Shown here: positions 13,164 to 23,022 of the stretch, piece by piece | Position numbering within the stretch: position 1 is the stretch's first letter | Layout of the letters: each line of letters starts with the position of its first letter | Assembly (NCBI GenBank): GCA_028564925.1 | Contig: CM053032.1 | Coordinates: forward strand, 117,643,490 to 117,707,489 | Source of the DNA: Lithobates sylvaticus | Taxonomy: Eukaryota > Chordata > Amphibia > Anura > Ranidae | Reading direction: 5' to 3' | Length of the DNA: 64,000 bases | Notes under the pieces: generated by a model | Database searches by the model: none | What the model was told of the DNA's origin: nothing | The model's input: the letters and a program-made list of their open reading frames with translations, nothing else | Position numbers and translations under genes: made by a program

Positions 13164-13850
13164 TGTAACCTCTAAAATCTCTATTTCTGATTTATTAATC
13201 ACAAAATATGATATGGGTTAAATGAGAGTTCTACTGACCCAGGAGGAAAGGCTTTGAATATAATAACATTTATTACAGGTAGTTAAAAGTCAAGCTAATA
13301 CACAAATCCCTAGCACATCAAGGCAGAAAATGCTAGGTTGAAATAAAATATATATATATATGAAGGAATATAGATTATATTCCTTCAGACCGTGATGTAA
13401 AAGCATGTTTAGTTACAGGTAGCAGGGCATACCTTCCCCTGCTCCTGGAGAAATTACCTTGGGTCCATCTCGCTTGCTAATTCTCCCGGAAAGGACAGAG
13501 ATGCCTCTCCTTTCCTCAGAGTAACCAAAAACCAGCCTGATTCCTCATTGGCTGGCTTAGAGTCTAAGCCAGCCCCCTTCCAGGCGAAACTCCCACCAGT
13601 GATGTAAAATATACCTGAATGGTCTCACTTCGTTACCTATCCCGGCATGGGGTCGTTTATAGTGAATAGGTGACACACAATGTTAATTGGCTCCCCATTG
13701 TCCTTCAAGTTTCGGCTCCGCAATGTCTGCAGTTGACCAGAGCTTGGGAGGAGAGCTTTTGCTCACCTTTCATAGCTGCAAGCAAAAGAGATATATTCAT
13801 AATATTTCACAGATATTAATGGAAATTTCACATAACCGCATCAGGCAACA
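13164..13850. repeat. Right LTR
   Basis: Partner of 6763-7448, in the same orientation. The CTGC after it is the target duplication, after which the interrupted L1 ORF1 frame continues. Confidence 0.93.
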
Positions 13851-13854
13851 CTGC

Positions 13855-14523
13855 TGAACCATTACTCCACACAGTAGCAGTATTACAGGAAGAATCAGAA
13901 CCAGAACCAACACTGAAGGTTATACTTATGGCGGTAAACGCATGCAAATATTCATTGAATAGCCTCTCTGAACAAATGGGGGGTATTAAGGAAAAGCTGT
14001 TGGTGATGGGCCAGTACTTGAAGAAAGTTGGGGAAAGAACAAGTGCCCTAGAGGAAAGATTGAGTCTAATTGAAGATTAATTTTTCCCTTTAAAACAGGA
14101 AATCAAGGTAATGAGAGATCTAATGGACTCCCAGGCCTCAAAACTTGATGAATTTGAGAACAGAGCAATGTGAGAGTGGTAGGACTCCCAGAGATGGTGG
14201 AGGGCCCCCAGCCGGTCGAGTTCCTAGAGAAATGGCTCAAGGAGACATTTGGGGAAGATACATTCTCACCACAGTTTTCAATAGACCGAGCCCATAGAGT
14301 CCCCGCCAGGGCACTGCCATCGGGCGGGCGTCCCCGGTCAATCCTTTTAAAACTTCTTAACTACAAGGATAAGGAGATCCTCCTAAGAAGAGCCAGGGAG
14401 ATGGGGAACATTTTCTTTAGGCGTTCGGACATCATTTTATCCAGATTACTCTCCAACATTGCAAAGAAGATTGTACCCGGCACGTTTGAGAATTACGGTA
14501 GCCAGTGGAGCTCAGTTTTTTGA
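13855..14523 (+). pseudogene. L1-A ORF1, coiled-coil and RNA-binding piece
   Basis: The first part (13855-14080) encodes heptad-like sequence (SLSEQMGGIKEKLLVMGQ) typical of the ORF1p coiled coil. The second (14170-14523) encodes RVVGLPEM, FLEKWLKETFG, IDRAHRVPA and RPRSILLKLLNYKDKE, which match the RRM and C-terminal domain layout of vertebrate L1 ORF1p. A stop lies at about 14078 between the two parts and the frame shifts near 14170. ORF1p trimerises and coats L1 RNA; this copy would not make a full protein. Confidence 0.85.
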
Positions 14524-15375
14524 TACACCAACAGAGGCGGCAAGATGGTTTTAAGAAAACAAAAGGAATTGATAGACTGATGGGCCATAAGTTTAACGTT
14601 GACTGGGGGGGTTATGAGGGGAGGGGAGAGGTAGATGTATGAATGTACCACTGCATTAATGGGGATGTTTTTTATTCTTATGGTTTTGTTAGGAGGAGGG
14701 TGGAGGGAGAGGGATAACACTACAACACGACAATATACTATAGGGGGGTGGTATGAGCGGGTGGAAGGGGGAGTAGATTGGAAAATGGTCATGCACAAAA
14801 CCCCAGGGGTTAGCCTAAGTAGGCAGGGACAAGTGGGGTGGGAGGGTGGAATGAGAGTGAGGTCGGGGGGAGGGAGGACTGGAGGCAGATAGGGGGACGG
14901 GAGGGCGGAGAGAGGAGGGAGAGGTGGAGAGGGATAGGGGGAAGGGAGGCGTGGATAAGTGGAGGGGTAGAATGGTGGGGGGCATACAAAGGGGGAGGGC
15001 AGGGTAAGGAGGAGGGGAAAAGAAAAATATACTCACCAAGAAAGCAAAGTCAAATATTAGATTTAGGTACACTTGGCACTTGTTTATGGGCACACAACTG
15101 TATCAATATAAATATAGAAGGGACGGTTTGGTTTGCTATAAATATGGAAATAAAATTAACATTTAGGGCTATAAAAAAACTGAGAAAGGGGAAGGGGGGG
15201 GGAGAACAAGCATAGCGAATAAGTAAACAAACAAGATCTCCCTTCTCAGACCTCACGGCTCTTTTCACTAATATGGGCTTTATGTTTCTTATTATCATGG
15301 TTTTGAGTGTTTTGGTTTTATATACGGGGGATAAGTTGGAATTTCTCTATTTTGTGTTCTTTTTACTATAAGTCG
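14524..15375 (+). other. L1-A inter-ORF region, purine-rich
   Basis: There is no credible gene. 14590-15025 is strongly G/A-rich on the + strand (GGGAGGG runs), followed by an AT-rich leader up to the ORF2 start. Such purine-rich spacers are common between ORF1 and ORF2. Open frames here on both strands are composition artefacts. Confidence 0.6.
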
Positions 15376-15537
15376 ATGCCAAAAACTTTAAATATAAGTT
15401 CCTGGAATATCCGAGGGATGGGCGACCCTATTAAAAAGGCTACTGTGCTTTCCGTATTGAAAGCTCAGAAGGCGGGACTGATATGTCTGCAGGAGACACA
15501 CCTAACAAATGACACCAGTACATATCCGACAACCTAG
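15376..15537 (+). pseudogene. L1-A ORF2, endonuclease N-terminus
   Basis: The frame starts MPKTLNISSWNIRGM and continues GLICLQETHL. SSWNIRG and LQETH are the first two APE-endonuclease blocks, with the metal-binding Asn and Glu. After about 54 codons it stops, and the sequence passes directly into the C-terminal half of ORF2. An estimated 2 kb of endonuclease and RT core has therefore been deleted. Confidence 0.88.
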
Positions 15538-15538
15538 T

Positions 15539-17366
15539 TCCACTATTGCAAAAATGTAAACAGAAATGCGACATCTGGAGTGGACTCCCTCTATCAGTGG
15601 CTGGACGAGCTAATTTGGTCAAAATGATCTGGATGCCACAATTGCTCTACTTGCTCCACAATTCCCCAATTGTAATTGGAGAAAAATGGTTCAAAAAGAT
15701 ACAAACACTCTTTAGAGAGCTAATTTGGAAGAAAGGCCAGCCCAGGATCAGCCTACAATCCCTGCAGTGTCCAACAAGTGAGGGAGGCCTGGTGGTTCCC
15801 CAACCGTATAGCTACTATCTGGCAGCTCAGCTGCAACATCTAGGAGGAAGTGCTAATACGGGAGGGGGGAAGATGAGCGACAAATTGTTGCTGCTGGACT
15901 CTCCGCATAGATCTATAGTAGAGGCGCTAGAGGCAGGTTTCCTGGACAGTAGAAGACCAACGTCAAAACTCATAACCAAAATATGTCTGACAACTAAGAA
16001 AATAATGGGGTATAAGGGAGTTACTGAATTTTCACACATCTGGAATAATAAAAATCTGCAAGAACTTCTTAAGATAGAAAAAAATAAGGAATGGGAGAAA
16101 CACAGAGTATGCAAGGTAACCCAATTGTTTGAGGGTAACACCTTAAAATCATTTAGGCCCCTTTCACACTGGGGCGGTTTTCAGGCGGTACAGCGCTAAA
16201 AATAGCGCCTGTACACCGCCTGAAAAAACCGGCCCCATTCACTCCAGTGTGAAAGCCGGCTGGCTTTCACACTGGAGCGGTGCGCTAGCAGGACGGTAAA
16301 AAAAGTCCTGCTAGCTGCATCTTTGGAGCGGTATAGGAGCGGTGTATTTACCGCTCCTATACCGCTCGTTCCCATTGAAATCAATGGGAAACCGCGGGGA
16401 TACCGCCCGCAAACCGCCGCTGCAGCGGCGGTTTGCGGAGGTTTTTAACCCTTTTGCGGCCGCTAGCGGGGGTTAAAACCACCCCGCTAGCGACCGCATA
16501 CCGCGGGAAAAACGATGGTAAAGCAGCGCTAAATATAGCGCTGCTTTACCGTCGCCGCCCGCACCGCCCCAGTGTGAAAGGGGCCTTAGAGAGCTGAGAC
16601 AGGAATATGGAATACCAAATAAGGAATTTTTCAGCTACTTACAGATAAGACATGCCTTGGGTAAACAGTTCAACAACGGCATCCCAGAATGGTGCGAGAT
16701 TCCCCTTCTCCAAAGACCAATTAAAGCTGCATCAAATAAGGGCTTAATATCAAAAGTGTATTCGCAAATAATGGGCAAAAAGAATAAGAACGAAAGCTTG
16801 CTTAATAATAAAATAAGATGGGAAGAGGATGTGGGAGAAATCACAGCAGAGCAATGGGCAAGGATCCTAGAGTTCGGACCGCTGGTGTCGGTCTCCCCCT
16901 CGCAAAGACTATCCCACATGTTTCTTTTGTACAGAGCTTATTACACAACTAAGAAAATGTGCATGTTTGGCTGCCGACCAGATGATAAGTGCCCCAGATG
17001 TACCGAGACAGGGGACCTAATACACATGCTCTGGAGATGCCCAAAGTTGCATCGATATTGGGCAGAGATAGTAAAAACAATCAATAACACGTTCAGAGTA
17101 AACCTCGAACTGGAACCCAGAGCATGTGTATTGGGCTATATTGGAAAGGAAGCCGCTCCAACATGTACATTGTTAGCGGTAGTAAGGAGCCTGTATCAGG
17201 CAAGGAAACTTCAAAATCACAGACTCCCCCATCTCTGGAAGATTGGGATAGAACTATGAATATATTAGTATGGATAGAAAAAGCTATGCTAATTAAACAA
17301 GCAAATTATGGCAAGTTCGTTAAAATATGGAATCCCTGGCTTCAAAGAATGAACGCCGCTGGGTAG
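15539..17366 (+). pseudogene. L1-A ORF2, C-terminal half, split by a MITE
   Basis: It starts LVPLLQKCKQKCDIWSGLPL and VAGRANLVKMIWMPQLLYLL, which is the region just after the RT palm in L1 ORF2. After the MITE at 16156-16585 it continues with RELRQEYGIPNKEFFSYLQ and the zinc knuckle CPRCTETGDLIHMLWRCP (near 16990-17040), ending about 17366. One frame change occurs near 17250. The Tx1/L1-type C-terminus places it in the L1 clade, but it is a different family from L1-B. Confidence 0.88.
16156..16585. mobile_element. Palindromic MITE, PIF/Harbinger-like (TTA target)
   Basis: The 430-bp element is flanked by TTA (16153-16155 and 16586-16588). Both ends read GGCCCCTTTCACACTGGGGC inward, continuing GG, with no mismatch over 22 bp. 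The interior is GC-rich with nested inverted repeats around GCGGTTTGCGG and TAGCGCTGC. It has no coding capacity. A 3-bp TTA duplication and GG-starting ends fit PIF/Harbinger; a perfect terminal match suggests a young copy. Confidence 0.85.
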
Positions 17367-17565
17367 GAGATAGCCCCCGGGTAGATTATATAGATTAAAT
17401 AAACTGTATGGTCCCGGAGAACAGGAAAGGAAAGGGTGAAAAAAAAAAGAATAGTTGTTAATAATGGCAATTACGAGACTTTTTGAAATAACATTCTGTA
17501 TTTTTTAAAGATTATTTGTATTGAATAAAAATAAACAATAAAAAAAAAAAAAAGAAAAAAAGAAG

Positions 17566-17925
17566 AACCTCAGAAACTCAGCGGCACGATGCCACACATA
17601 TGGTGGGAATGCCCCAGAATACGCCCTTTCTGTAAAAATGTATTCAATTTAATCGATAAGCTCGTGGAAAGCCAGATCCCCAGAACCCCTCAAGTCGCCC
17701 TTCTTAACGCGCACATCCCAAAGATTCCCAAGGCCTCGCGCAGGCTGATCCATTTCATTTTCCTGGGAGCTAAACTTACTGTGGTGAAAGCCTGGAAAAA
17801 ACCTACAATCTCATTCCCAGCGGTGAAAAGAAAAATCTCCTGGATAATGTCGCAGGAGAAATTATCTAGAATACTCTCAAACACGGTAGGAAAATTTGAA
17901 GCGACCTGGGAACCATAGGCCATTT
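17566..17925 (+). pseudogene. L1 ORF2 C-terminal fragment (L1-C)
   Basis: The frame reads EPQKLSGTMPHIWWECPRI and runs to GKFEATWEP, then a stop. GTMPHIWWECP is the second half of the L1 C-terminal zinc knuckle. It follows straight after the A-rich tail of L1-A, so L1-A probably landed in this older L1 copy. I could not find the matching upstream part near 2288, so this may instead be a separate fragment. Confidence 0.7.
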
Positions 17926-18852
17926 ATGTAGGTTCGCCTCTGACCACTAACTAGACATGGGAACTGTCAAAAAATTTGTTTTGTTTCGTTCCGTTTCGTA
18001 TATAAAAAATTCGTAATTCGTGTACGAAATTCCATTCGAATTCGTCCGAAATACGAATTTCGTACAAATCGTTAAAAATTTTGAATTGCCGGTTCCCGTA
18101 ACACAGAGAACAATTCAAATCCAACTACCAAATATCGAATTTCAACTAATACGAAAGAAATTATTATAGCGGATATAACGAATGATTCAAATGAATTCGA
18201 GATTCAGTATATCTAATATCGAGAACTGTCCCTGCACAAAGTGTCATTTTTGCAGGAAAAAAGCTATTTAAAATCACTCGCGGCTAATGAATTGTAAGCT
18301 CCCGTAACACAGAGAACAGTCATTCATTGAAAGTCATTGATAAAAAAAAAAAAAGCGTGGGGGTCCCCCCAAATTCAATAACCAGGCCCTTCAGGTCTGC
18401 TATGGATATTAAGGGGAACCCCACTTCAAATTTAAAAAAAAAATGGCATGGGGTCCCCCTCAAAATCCATACCAGACCCTTATCCGAGCACGCAACCTGG
18501 CAGGCCGCAGGAAAAGAGGAGGGACGAGAGCGGCCCCCCCTCCCTCCTGAACCGTACCAGGCCACATGCCCTCAACATTGGTAGGGTGCTTTGGGGGTCT
18601 GTGACCCCTCAAAGCACCTTGTCCCCATGTTGATGAGGACAAGGGCCTCTTCCCCACAACCCTGGCCATTGGTTGTGGGGGTCTGCGGGCGGGGGGCTTA
18701 TCGGAATCTGGAAGCCCCCTTTAACAAGGGGACCCCCAGATCCCGCCCCCCCCCTGTGTGAAATGGTAAGGGGGTACAAAAGTACCCCTACCATTTCACA
18801 AAAAAAGTGACAAAAATTGTAAAAATGACAGGAGACGGTCTTTGACAATTCC

Positions 18853-19098
18853 TTTATTAAAATCTTCTTTCATCTTCTTTCTTCTGGTCTTCCTTCTTCC
18901 TTTCTTCATCCTTCGGTTTCTTCATCTTCTCCTTCCGGCATCTTCTTCCATCTTCTTCTTCCTCCGATCCGCTTCTTCTTGCTCTGGTCTTCTCGTCCGG
19001 CATCTTCTTCCATGGTGTCTGTGTCTCTTCTGGGCCGCTCCTCGCAATGGGAGGCTCCCGCTGTGTGAGGCTTCGCTGAGTCTGACAGGTCTTTTATA
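18853..19098 (-). other. Palindrome A, leftward mini transcription unit
   Basis: On the - strand a TATAAAAG box (19098-19091) is followed by GACCTGTCAGAC, a purine-rich frame rich in Glu, Lys and Arg, and an AATAAA (18858-18853) with a T/G-rich sequence beyond. The frame has KDLSD, AKPHTAGASHCEERP and ends PEGEDEETEG. The mirror arm encodes the same phrases. I do not recognise the peptide; translation is unproven. Confidence 0.5.
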
Positions 19099-19167
19099 GC
19101 GGAGGGCGGGGCCACCTGGTGATCCCGCCCCCCTCTGACACACGGGGACGTCATGGGGTTATAAAAG
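19091..19167. promoter_or_regulatory. Candidate bidirectional promoter at the centre of palindrome A
   Basis: TATAAAAG boxes face outward at 19098-19091 (- strand) and 19160-19167 (+ strand), about 61 bp apart. Between them lie a GC box GGGCGGGGCC (19106-19115), CACCTGGTGATCCCGCC, and a CRE-like GACGTCAT (19149-19156). The spacer is the only non-mirrored part. Palindrome B keeps a version of the same core. Confidence 0.6.
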
Positions 19168-19395
19168 ACCTGTCAGACGCAGCGAAGCCTCACACAGCGG
19201 GAGCCTCCCATTGCGAGGAGCGGCCCAAGAAGAGACGCCAACGCCATGGAAGAAGATGCCGGACGAGAAGACCAGAGCAAGAAGAAGCGGATTGGAGGAA
19301 GAAGAAGATGGAAGAAAAGCCGGAAGGAGAAGATGAAGAAACCGAAGGATGAAGAAAGGAAGAAGGAAGACCAGAAGAAAGAAGATTTTAATAAA
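19160..19395 (+). other. Palindrome A, rightward mini transcription unit
   Basis: TATAAAAG (19160-19167), GACCTGTCAGAC, a purine-rich body, then AATAAA (19390-19395) and T/G-rich sequence. It mirrors the leftward unit. A charged frame from about 19119 to 19352 ends PEGEDEETEG as in the other arm; another frame starts MEEDAGREDQSKKKR. The two frames may be kept only because the arms are copies of each other. Confidence 0.5.
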
Positions 19396-19820
19396 GGAAT
19401 TGTCAAAGACCGTCTCCTGTCATTTTTACAATTTTTGTCACTTTTTCGGTGAAATGGTAGGGGTACTTTTGTACCCCCTTACCATTTCACACAGGGGGGG
19501 CGGTCTCCAGATTCCGATAAGCCCCCTCCCCGCAGACCCCCACAACCAATGGCCAGGGTTGTGGGGATGAGGCCCTTGTCCTCATCAACATGGGGACAAG
19601 GTGCTTTGGGGGGGACCCCAAAGCACCCTCCTAATGTTGAGGGCATGTGGCCTGGTATGATTCAGGAGGGGGGGCGCTCTCGTCCCCCCTCTTTTCCTGA
19701 GGCCTGCCAGGTTGCGTGCTCGGATAAAGGGTCTGGTATGGATTTTGAGGGGGACCCTACGCCATTTTTTTTTGGGCCGGGGTTCCCCTTAAAATCCATC
19801 CCAGACCTGAAGGCCGGGCC

Positions 19821-21575
19821 GTGCTTGGGGCTCACTGCCACCAACCACTCATCGATCTGTTGTTCCATGTCCCTCCACAACTCCTGCGTGGTGTGGGTTT
19901 TTTCCCCCAAACAGGAAAGTTTTAAAACTGCCTGCTGTCGTTTAACAATGGCTGTGCTGAAGTTGGTGGTGAAGGTGTTATGCTGACCGGATGAGGAGGC
20001 GGTAGAGGATGAGGAAGTGGAGTAGGAGGAGTTAGCAACAGGAGGCCAACTGAAGCGCCCTGCAATCCTCGGTGGTGGAAGTACATGCACCAAACTGCTA
20101 TCTGCCTCAGGCCCAGCCGCCACTGCATTAACCCAGTGTGCTGTTAGGGAGATACAACGTCCCTGACCTGGCTTGCTGGTCCACGTATCCGTAGTTAGGT
20201 GGACCTTGCCACAGATGGCGTTGTGCAATGCACACCTGATTTTGTCCCCCACTTGGTTGTGCAGGGAAGAGATGGCTCGCATGGCAAAGTAGTGGCGCCT
20301 GGGCACGACGTACTGTGGGACAGCCAATGCCATCAGGCTTTGAAAACTGTGCGTCTCCACCAGACGGAATGACAGCATTTCAAAGGCCAGGAATTTTGAA
20401 ATGCTGGCATTCAGGGCCAGGGATCGCGGGTGGGTAGGGGGATAGGGGGGAGATAGAGAGCTGAACACTTCCATGGGACATTGTGGAGATGGTTGGTGAC
20501 CCAGGTGGTAGTGTTGCTGGCAGATCCTCTGTTTGCAAGGTGCCACTTTTACTACAGAGGTGGATGAAGAGGCCGAGACTGCAGCAGAAGAGGAAGCAGG
20601 AGGAGCCAGAGACCTTTCTTGGTTTTTGAGGTGTCTACTCCACTGCAGCTCGTGCTTTGCACTTAGATGCCTGGTCATGCAGATTGTGCTCAGGTTGAGA
20701 ACGTTTATGCCTCGCTTCAGGCTCCGATTGCACAGCGTGCAAACCACTCGTGTCTTGTCTTGAGCACATTGTCTGAAGAACTGCCACGCTAGGGAACTCC
20801 TTGGACCTGGCTTTGGTGTGCTCAGTCCCTTGCTGCGTTGGGCAGTAGCAGGCGTACTATCTAGGGGACGGACGCTCCGATTTTGCACCCTGCTCCCTCT
20901 TCTGCTGTGCTGGTGGCTCTGTGCGACCACCGCCTCTTCCTCCGAACGACACAGGTCACCTGCATGACATTGATTCCATGTGGGGTCGAGGACCTCATCG
21001 TCCTCCACATCATCTTCCACCCAGTCTTCACCCCTGCCCTCCTTGTCGGTCTGCACAATTGCGAAAGCAGCAGCAGTTGGCACCTCTGTTTCATCATCAT
21101 CCGAGATGTACTGTGATGGTCCTCCCATGTACTCATCTTGAAACATAAGTGGTTGGGCATCGGTGCACACAATCTCTTCCACTTCTGGGGCAGAGCTAGG
21201 TGGATGGCCCTGGGAAACCCTGGTAACAGAGTCTTCAAAAAGCAGAAGAGACTGGGGCTTAGACTGCTTGGCTGATTTGCAAGGGGGTGAGGTGAAAAAC
21301 TGATGGACATCGGCTGCAGGTGCCAACTCTGATCTTTCAGCAGGAGACTGGGTGGGAGACAATGTGAACGAACTGGGGGCACTGTCAGCAACCTAATCTA
21401 CTATCGCCTGTACTTGTCCTGGCCTCAACATTCGTAGAGCCGCATTAGGCCCGACCAAATACCGCTGTAGGCTCTGTCGCCTACTCGCACCTGAGGAAGG
21501 CGTTTCACTTGTGCGTGTATCTGGCACAGATGGACCACGTCCTCTCCCTGCAACAGGAGCTCCAACAGCAGCACC
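19821..21575 (-). pseudogene. hAT-2 transposase, N-terminal half (BED finger and start of RNase H fold)
   Basis: Order on the - strand: a Ser/Pro/acidic N-terminus, a BED zinc finger (WQFFRQCAQDKTRVVCTLC ... TRHLSAKH, near 20770-20650), an alpha-helical block (LNASISKFLAFEMLSFRL) and the first catalytic block LTTDTWTSKPGQGRCISLTA with its Asp. Coding sequence stops at about 19821 after WLVAVSPKHG, where palindrome A begins. The second Asp, the CxxH motif and the C-terminal dimerisation part are absent. A stop at about 21397 also separates the first 60 residues. The family cuts and pastes DNA with 8-bp target duplications; this copy is inactive. Confidence 0.85.
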
Positions 21576-21675
21576 ACGACTGATTTATTTGACGTATCCT
21601 CATATTTCTCAAATTTAGGATCTTGCCCTAAATGGGTGTTTTTTTAATAGCATAATAGAACAATAGTATCTAAAG

Positions 21676-23022
21676 AGTGTAAGTAGTAAGTAATGAGGTC
21701 AACGGCGCTACCTATGACACAAAAGTGTATTGTGGGTGCCACTACTCCAAAGATATGGAGATAGGGGTACAATAAAAGTTAATAATAATAGTAATAATGT
21801 ATTAATAAGTGCCTCTCTGTTAGTGGCTATAAACCATTTTCCACCAGTGTGTGATCTGTACACATGTGCAATAATAGTTTTGCCTACCTAGTGTACCACT
21901 AGGAAAAGGCAAGTCTAACTAGATGCCTAAAAACCAAAAACCCAGATAAGTGAAAAAAACGAATAAATAGAACAACGTGACTCACTGGTGATTAATTACC
22001 AGTGCATGCACACCTGAATCAGGTGTTGAGTAAAGTGGCAAAAAATACTATGCACCATCCAGTCTCAATGAAGGGTGCTATATATAGTTTTTCACACACG
22101 TGTCCACCTAGTGCAGGTGATAAACCAAAATAGCAATAAAGTAAAAAATGTGAAAAGAACGTGTATGGTAAAACTATATATATATATATGTATATATGCA
22201 TGAGTAGCATATATATATAATTGTATAGTCAACCCAAGTTAATAGTTATATAGAGGTCTCCACAACACAGGGTTCTATAATCTGACACAGTGGCGTGTTA
22301 ACCGGCATATAAAGGCAACGCATTGAGCGTGCGTTTTAAACCGCAGCCGTATTTGATAATGGAAAAAGAGCAATAATAAGCAAAACGTCCACTAAACAAT
22401 AATTATATCGACATATGAGTCCAAAGTGTAATCTGTGGAGCTTGGGACATCCAGTAGCAGGAATTGACAGTGACTTGTTGTGCTTGCAGATATTCTGGGT
22501 GTCTCAGGTGCTCCCCCTCAAGATTCCCCACTCACCAGATCCCTGCACCCCTGCAGGGGTAATGCGCGTATAGGTCACAATCTGGATGGTCCTGGCTCCA
22601 AGTTCAGATGATCCAGTAATGGGGTTAAGGCATTTGGGGTATTATGGTGCGTTTAGTATAATCCTCATAAAGGGAAAAGCAAAAACACTCCCATAGTGCA
22701 GCAGGTTCAAAAAGTATAATAACTTCCTTTTTATTTAAAAGAAGTTATACTTTTTGAACCTGCTGCACTATGGGAGTGTTTTTGCTTTTCCCTTTATGAG
22801 GATTATACTAAACGCACCATAATACCCCAAGTGCCTTAAACATCGGAGATACCCCATTACTGGTTTATAGCCACTAACAGAGAGGCACTTATTAATACAT
22901 TATTACTATTATTATTAACTTTTATTGTACCCCTATCTCCATATCTTTGGAGTAGTGGCACCCACAATACACTTTTGTGTCATAGGTAGCGCCGTTGACC
23001 TCATTATTTAATACTTACTCTC
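21676..23022. mobile_element. Fold-back element C with one arm split
   Basis: The right arm (about 22740-23022) is continuous. Its complement on the left lies in two parts, 21676-21840 and 22608-22740, separated by about 770 bp with no counterpart on the right. Matching landmarks are AGCGCCGTTGACCTCATTA and the 20-mer GTGCAGCAGGTTCAAAAAGT with its mirror. The element sits in the hAT-2 5' repeats. Either a 770-bp sequence entered the left arm (a CCA is found at both joints) or the right arm lost it. No coding capacity is seen. Confidence 0.8.

Larger units (their letters stand above)
6763..13850. mobile_element. Non-coding LTR element with almost identical LTRs (LARD-like fossil)
   Basis: The element is 7,088 bp, bounded by TG...CA LTRs of 686-687 bp and a 4-bp direct repeat CTGC (6759-6762 and 13851-13854). 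The interior (7449-13163) is AT-rich with many A runs and shows no gag, pol or env-like frame on either strand, so it looks non-autonomous. Orientation is unsure. A TATA-like run near 6935-6960 and an AATAAA near 6862 would fit the - strand. Both interior edges next to the LTRs start GATGGC when read inward, so a primer site cannot be assigned. The LTRs differ at about two positions, so the insertion is recent compared with its surroundings. Confidence 0.85.
2288..17553 (+). mobile_element. L1-clade LINE (L1-A), + strand, split by three later insertions
   Basis: Pieces in order: 5' UTR and ORF1 start (about 2288-3079), ORF1 middle (6587-6762), ORF1 RNA-binding part (13855-14523), a purine-rich inter-ORF region, ORF2 (15376-16155 and 16589-17366), 3' UTR and A-rich tail (to about 17553). 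The interruptions are a - strand LINE (3080-6571), an LTR element (6763-13850) and a palindromic MITE (16156-16585). ORF2 has also lost most of its endonuclease and the catalytic part of its reverse transcriptase at about 15537. The 5' boundary is not sharp; I place it after the preceding L1-like tail. The element cannot move by itself. Confidence 0.75.
18382..19818. repeat. Giant palindrome A with divergent promoter core
   Basis: The two arms are about 690 bp each, inverted around a 61-bp spacer at 19099-19159. The outermost pairing is CAGGCCCTTCAGGTCTG at the left with CAGACCTGAAGGCCGGGC at the right. Matched landmarks include CCTTATCCGAGCACGCAACC, AACCCTGGCCATTGGTTGTG and TACCATTTCACA. The inner 250 bp of each arm is a purine-rich transcription-unit-like block (see promoter entry). 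It replaces the C-terminal coding part of hAT-2. The arms differ by scattered small indels, so it is not an assembly mirror. Confidence 0.9.

Noticed and set aside
14635-15215. Overlapping Gly/Arg-rich frames on both strands
   Set aside because: Caused by the purine-rich L1 inter-ORF spacer; no conserved motif.
18382-19818. Assembly artefact as the cause of the palindrome
   Set aside because: The arms differ by scattered substitutions and indels, and the centre is unique, so a false mirrored join is unlikely.
19662-19820. Continuation of the hAT-2 transposase frame into palindrome A
   Set aside because: After SPKHG the frame is read from the palindrome arm and no longer resembles a hAT protein.
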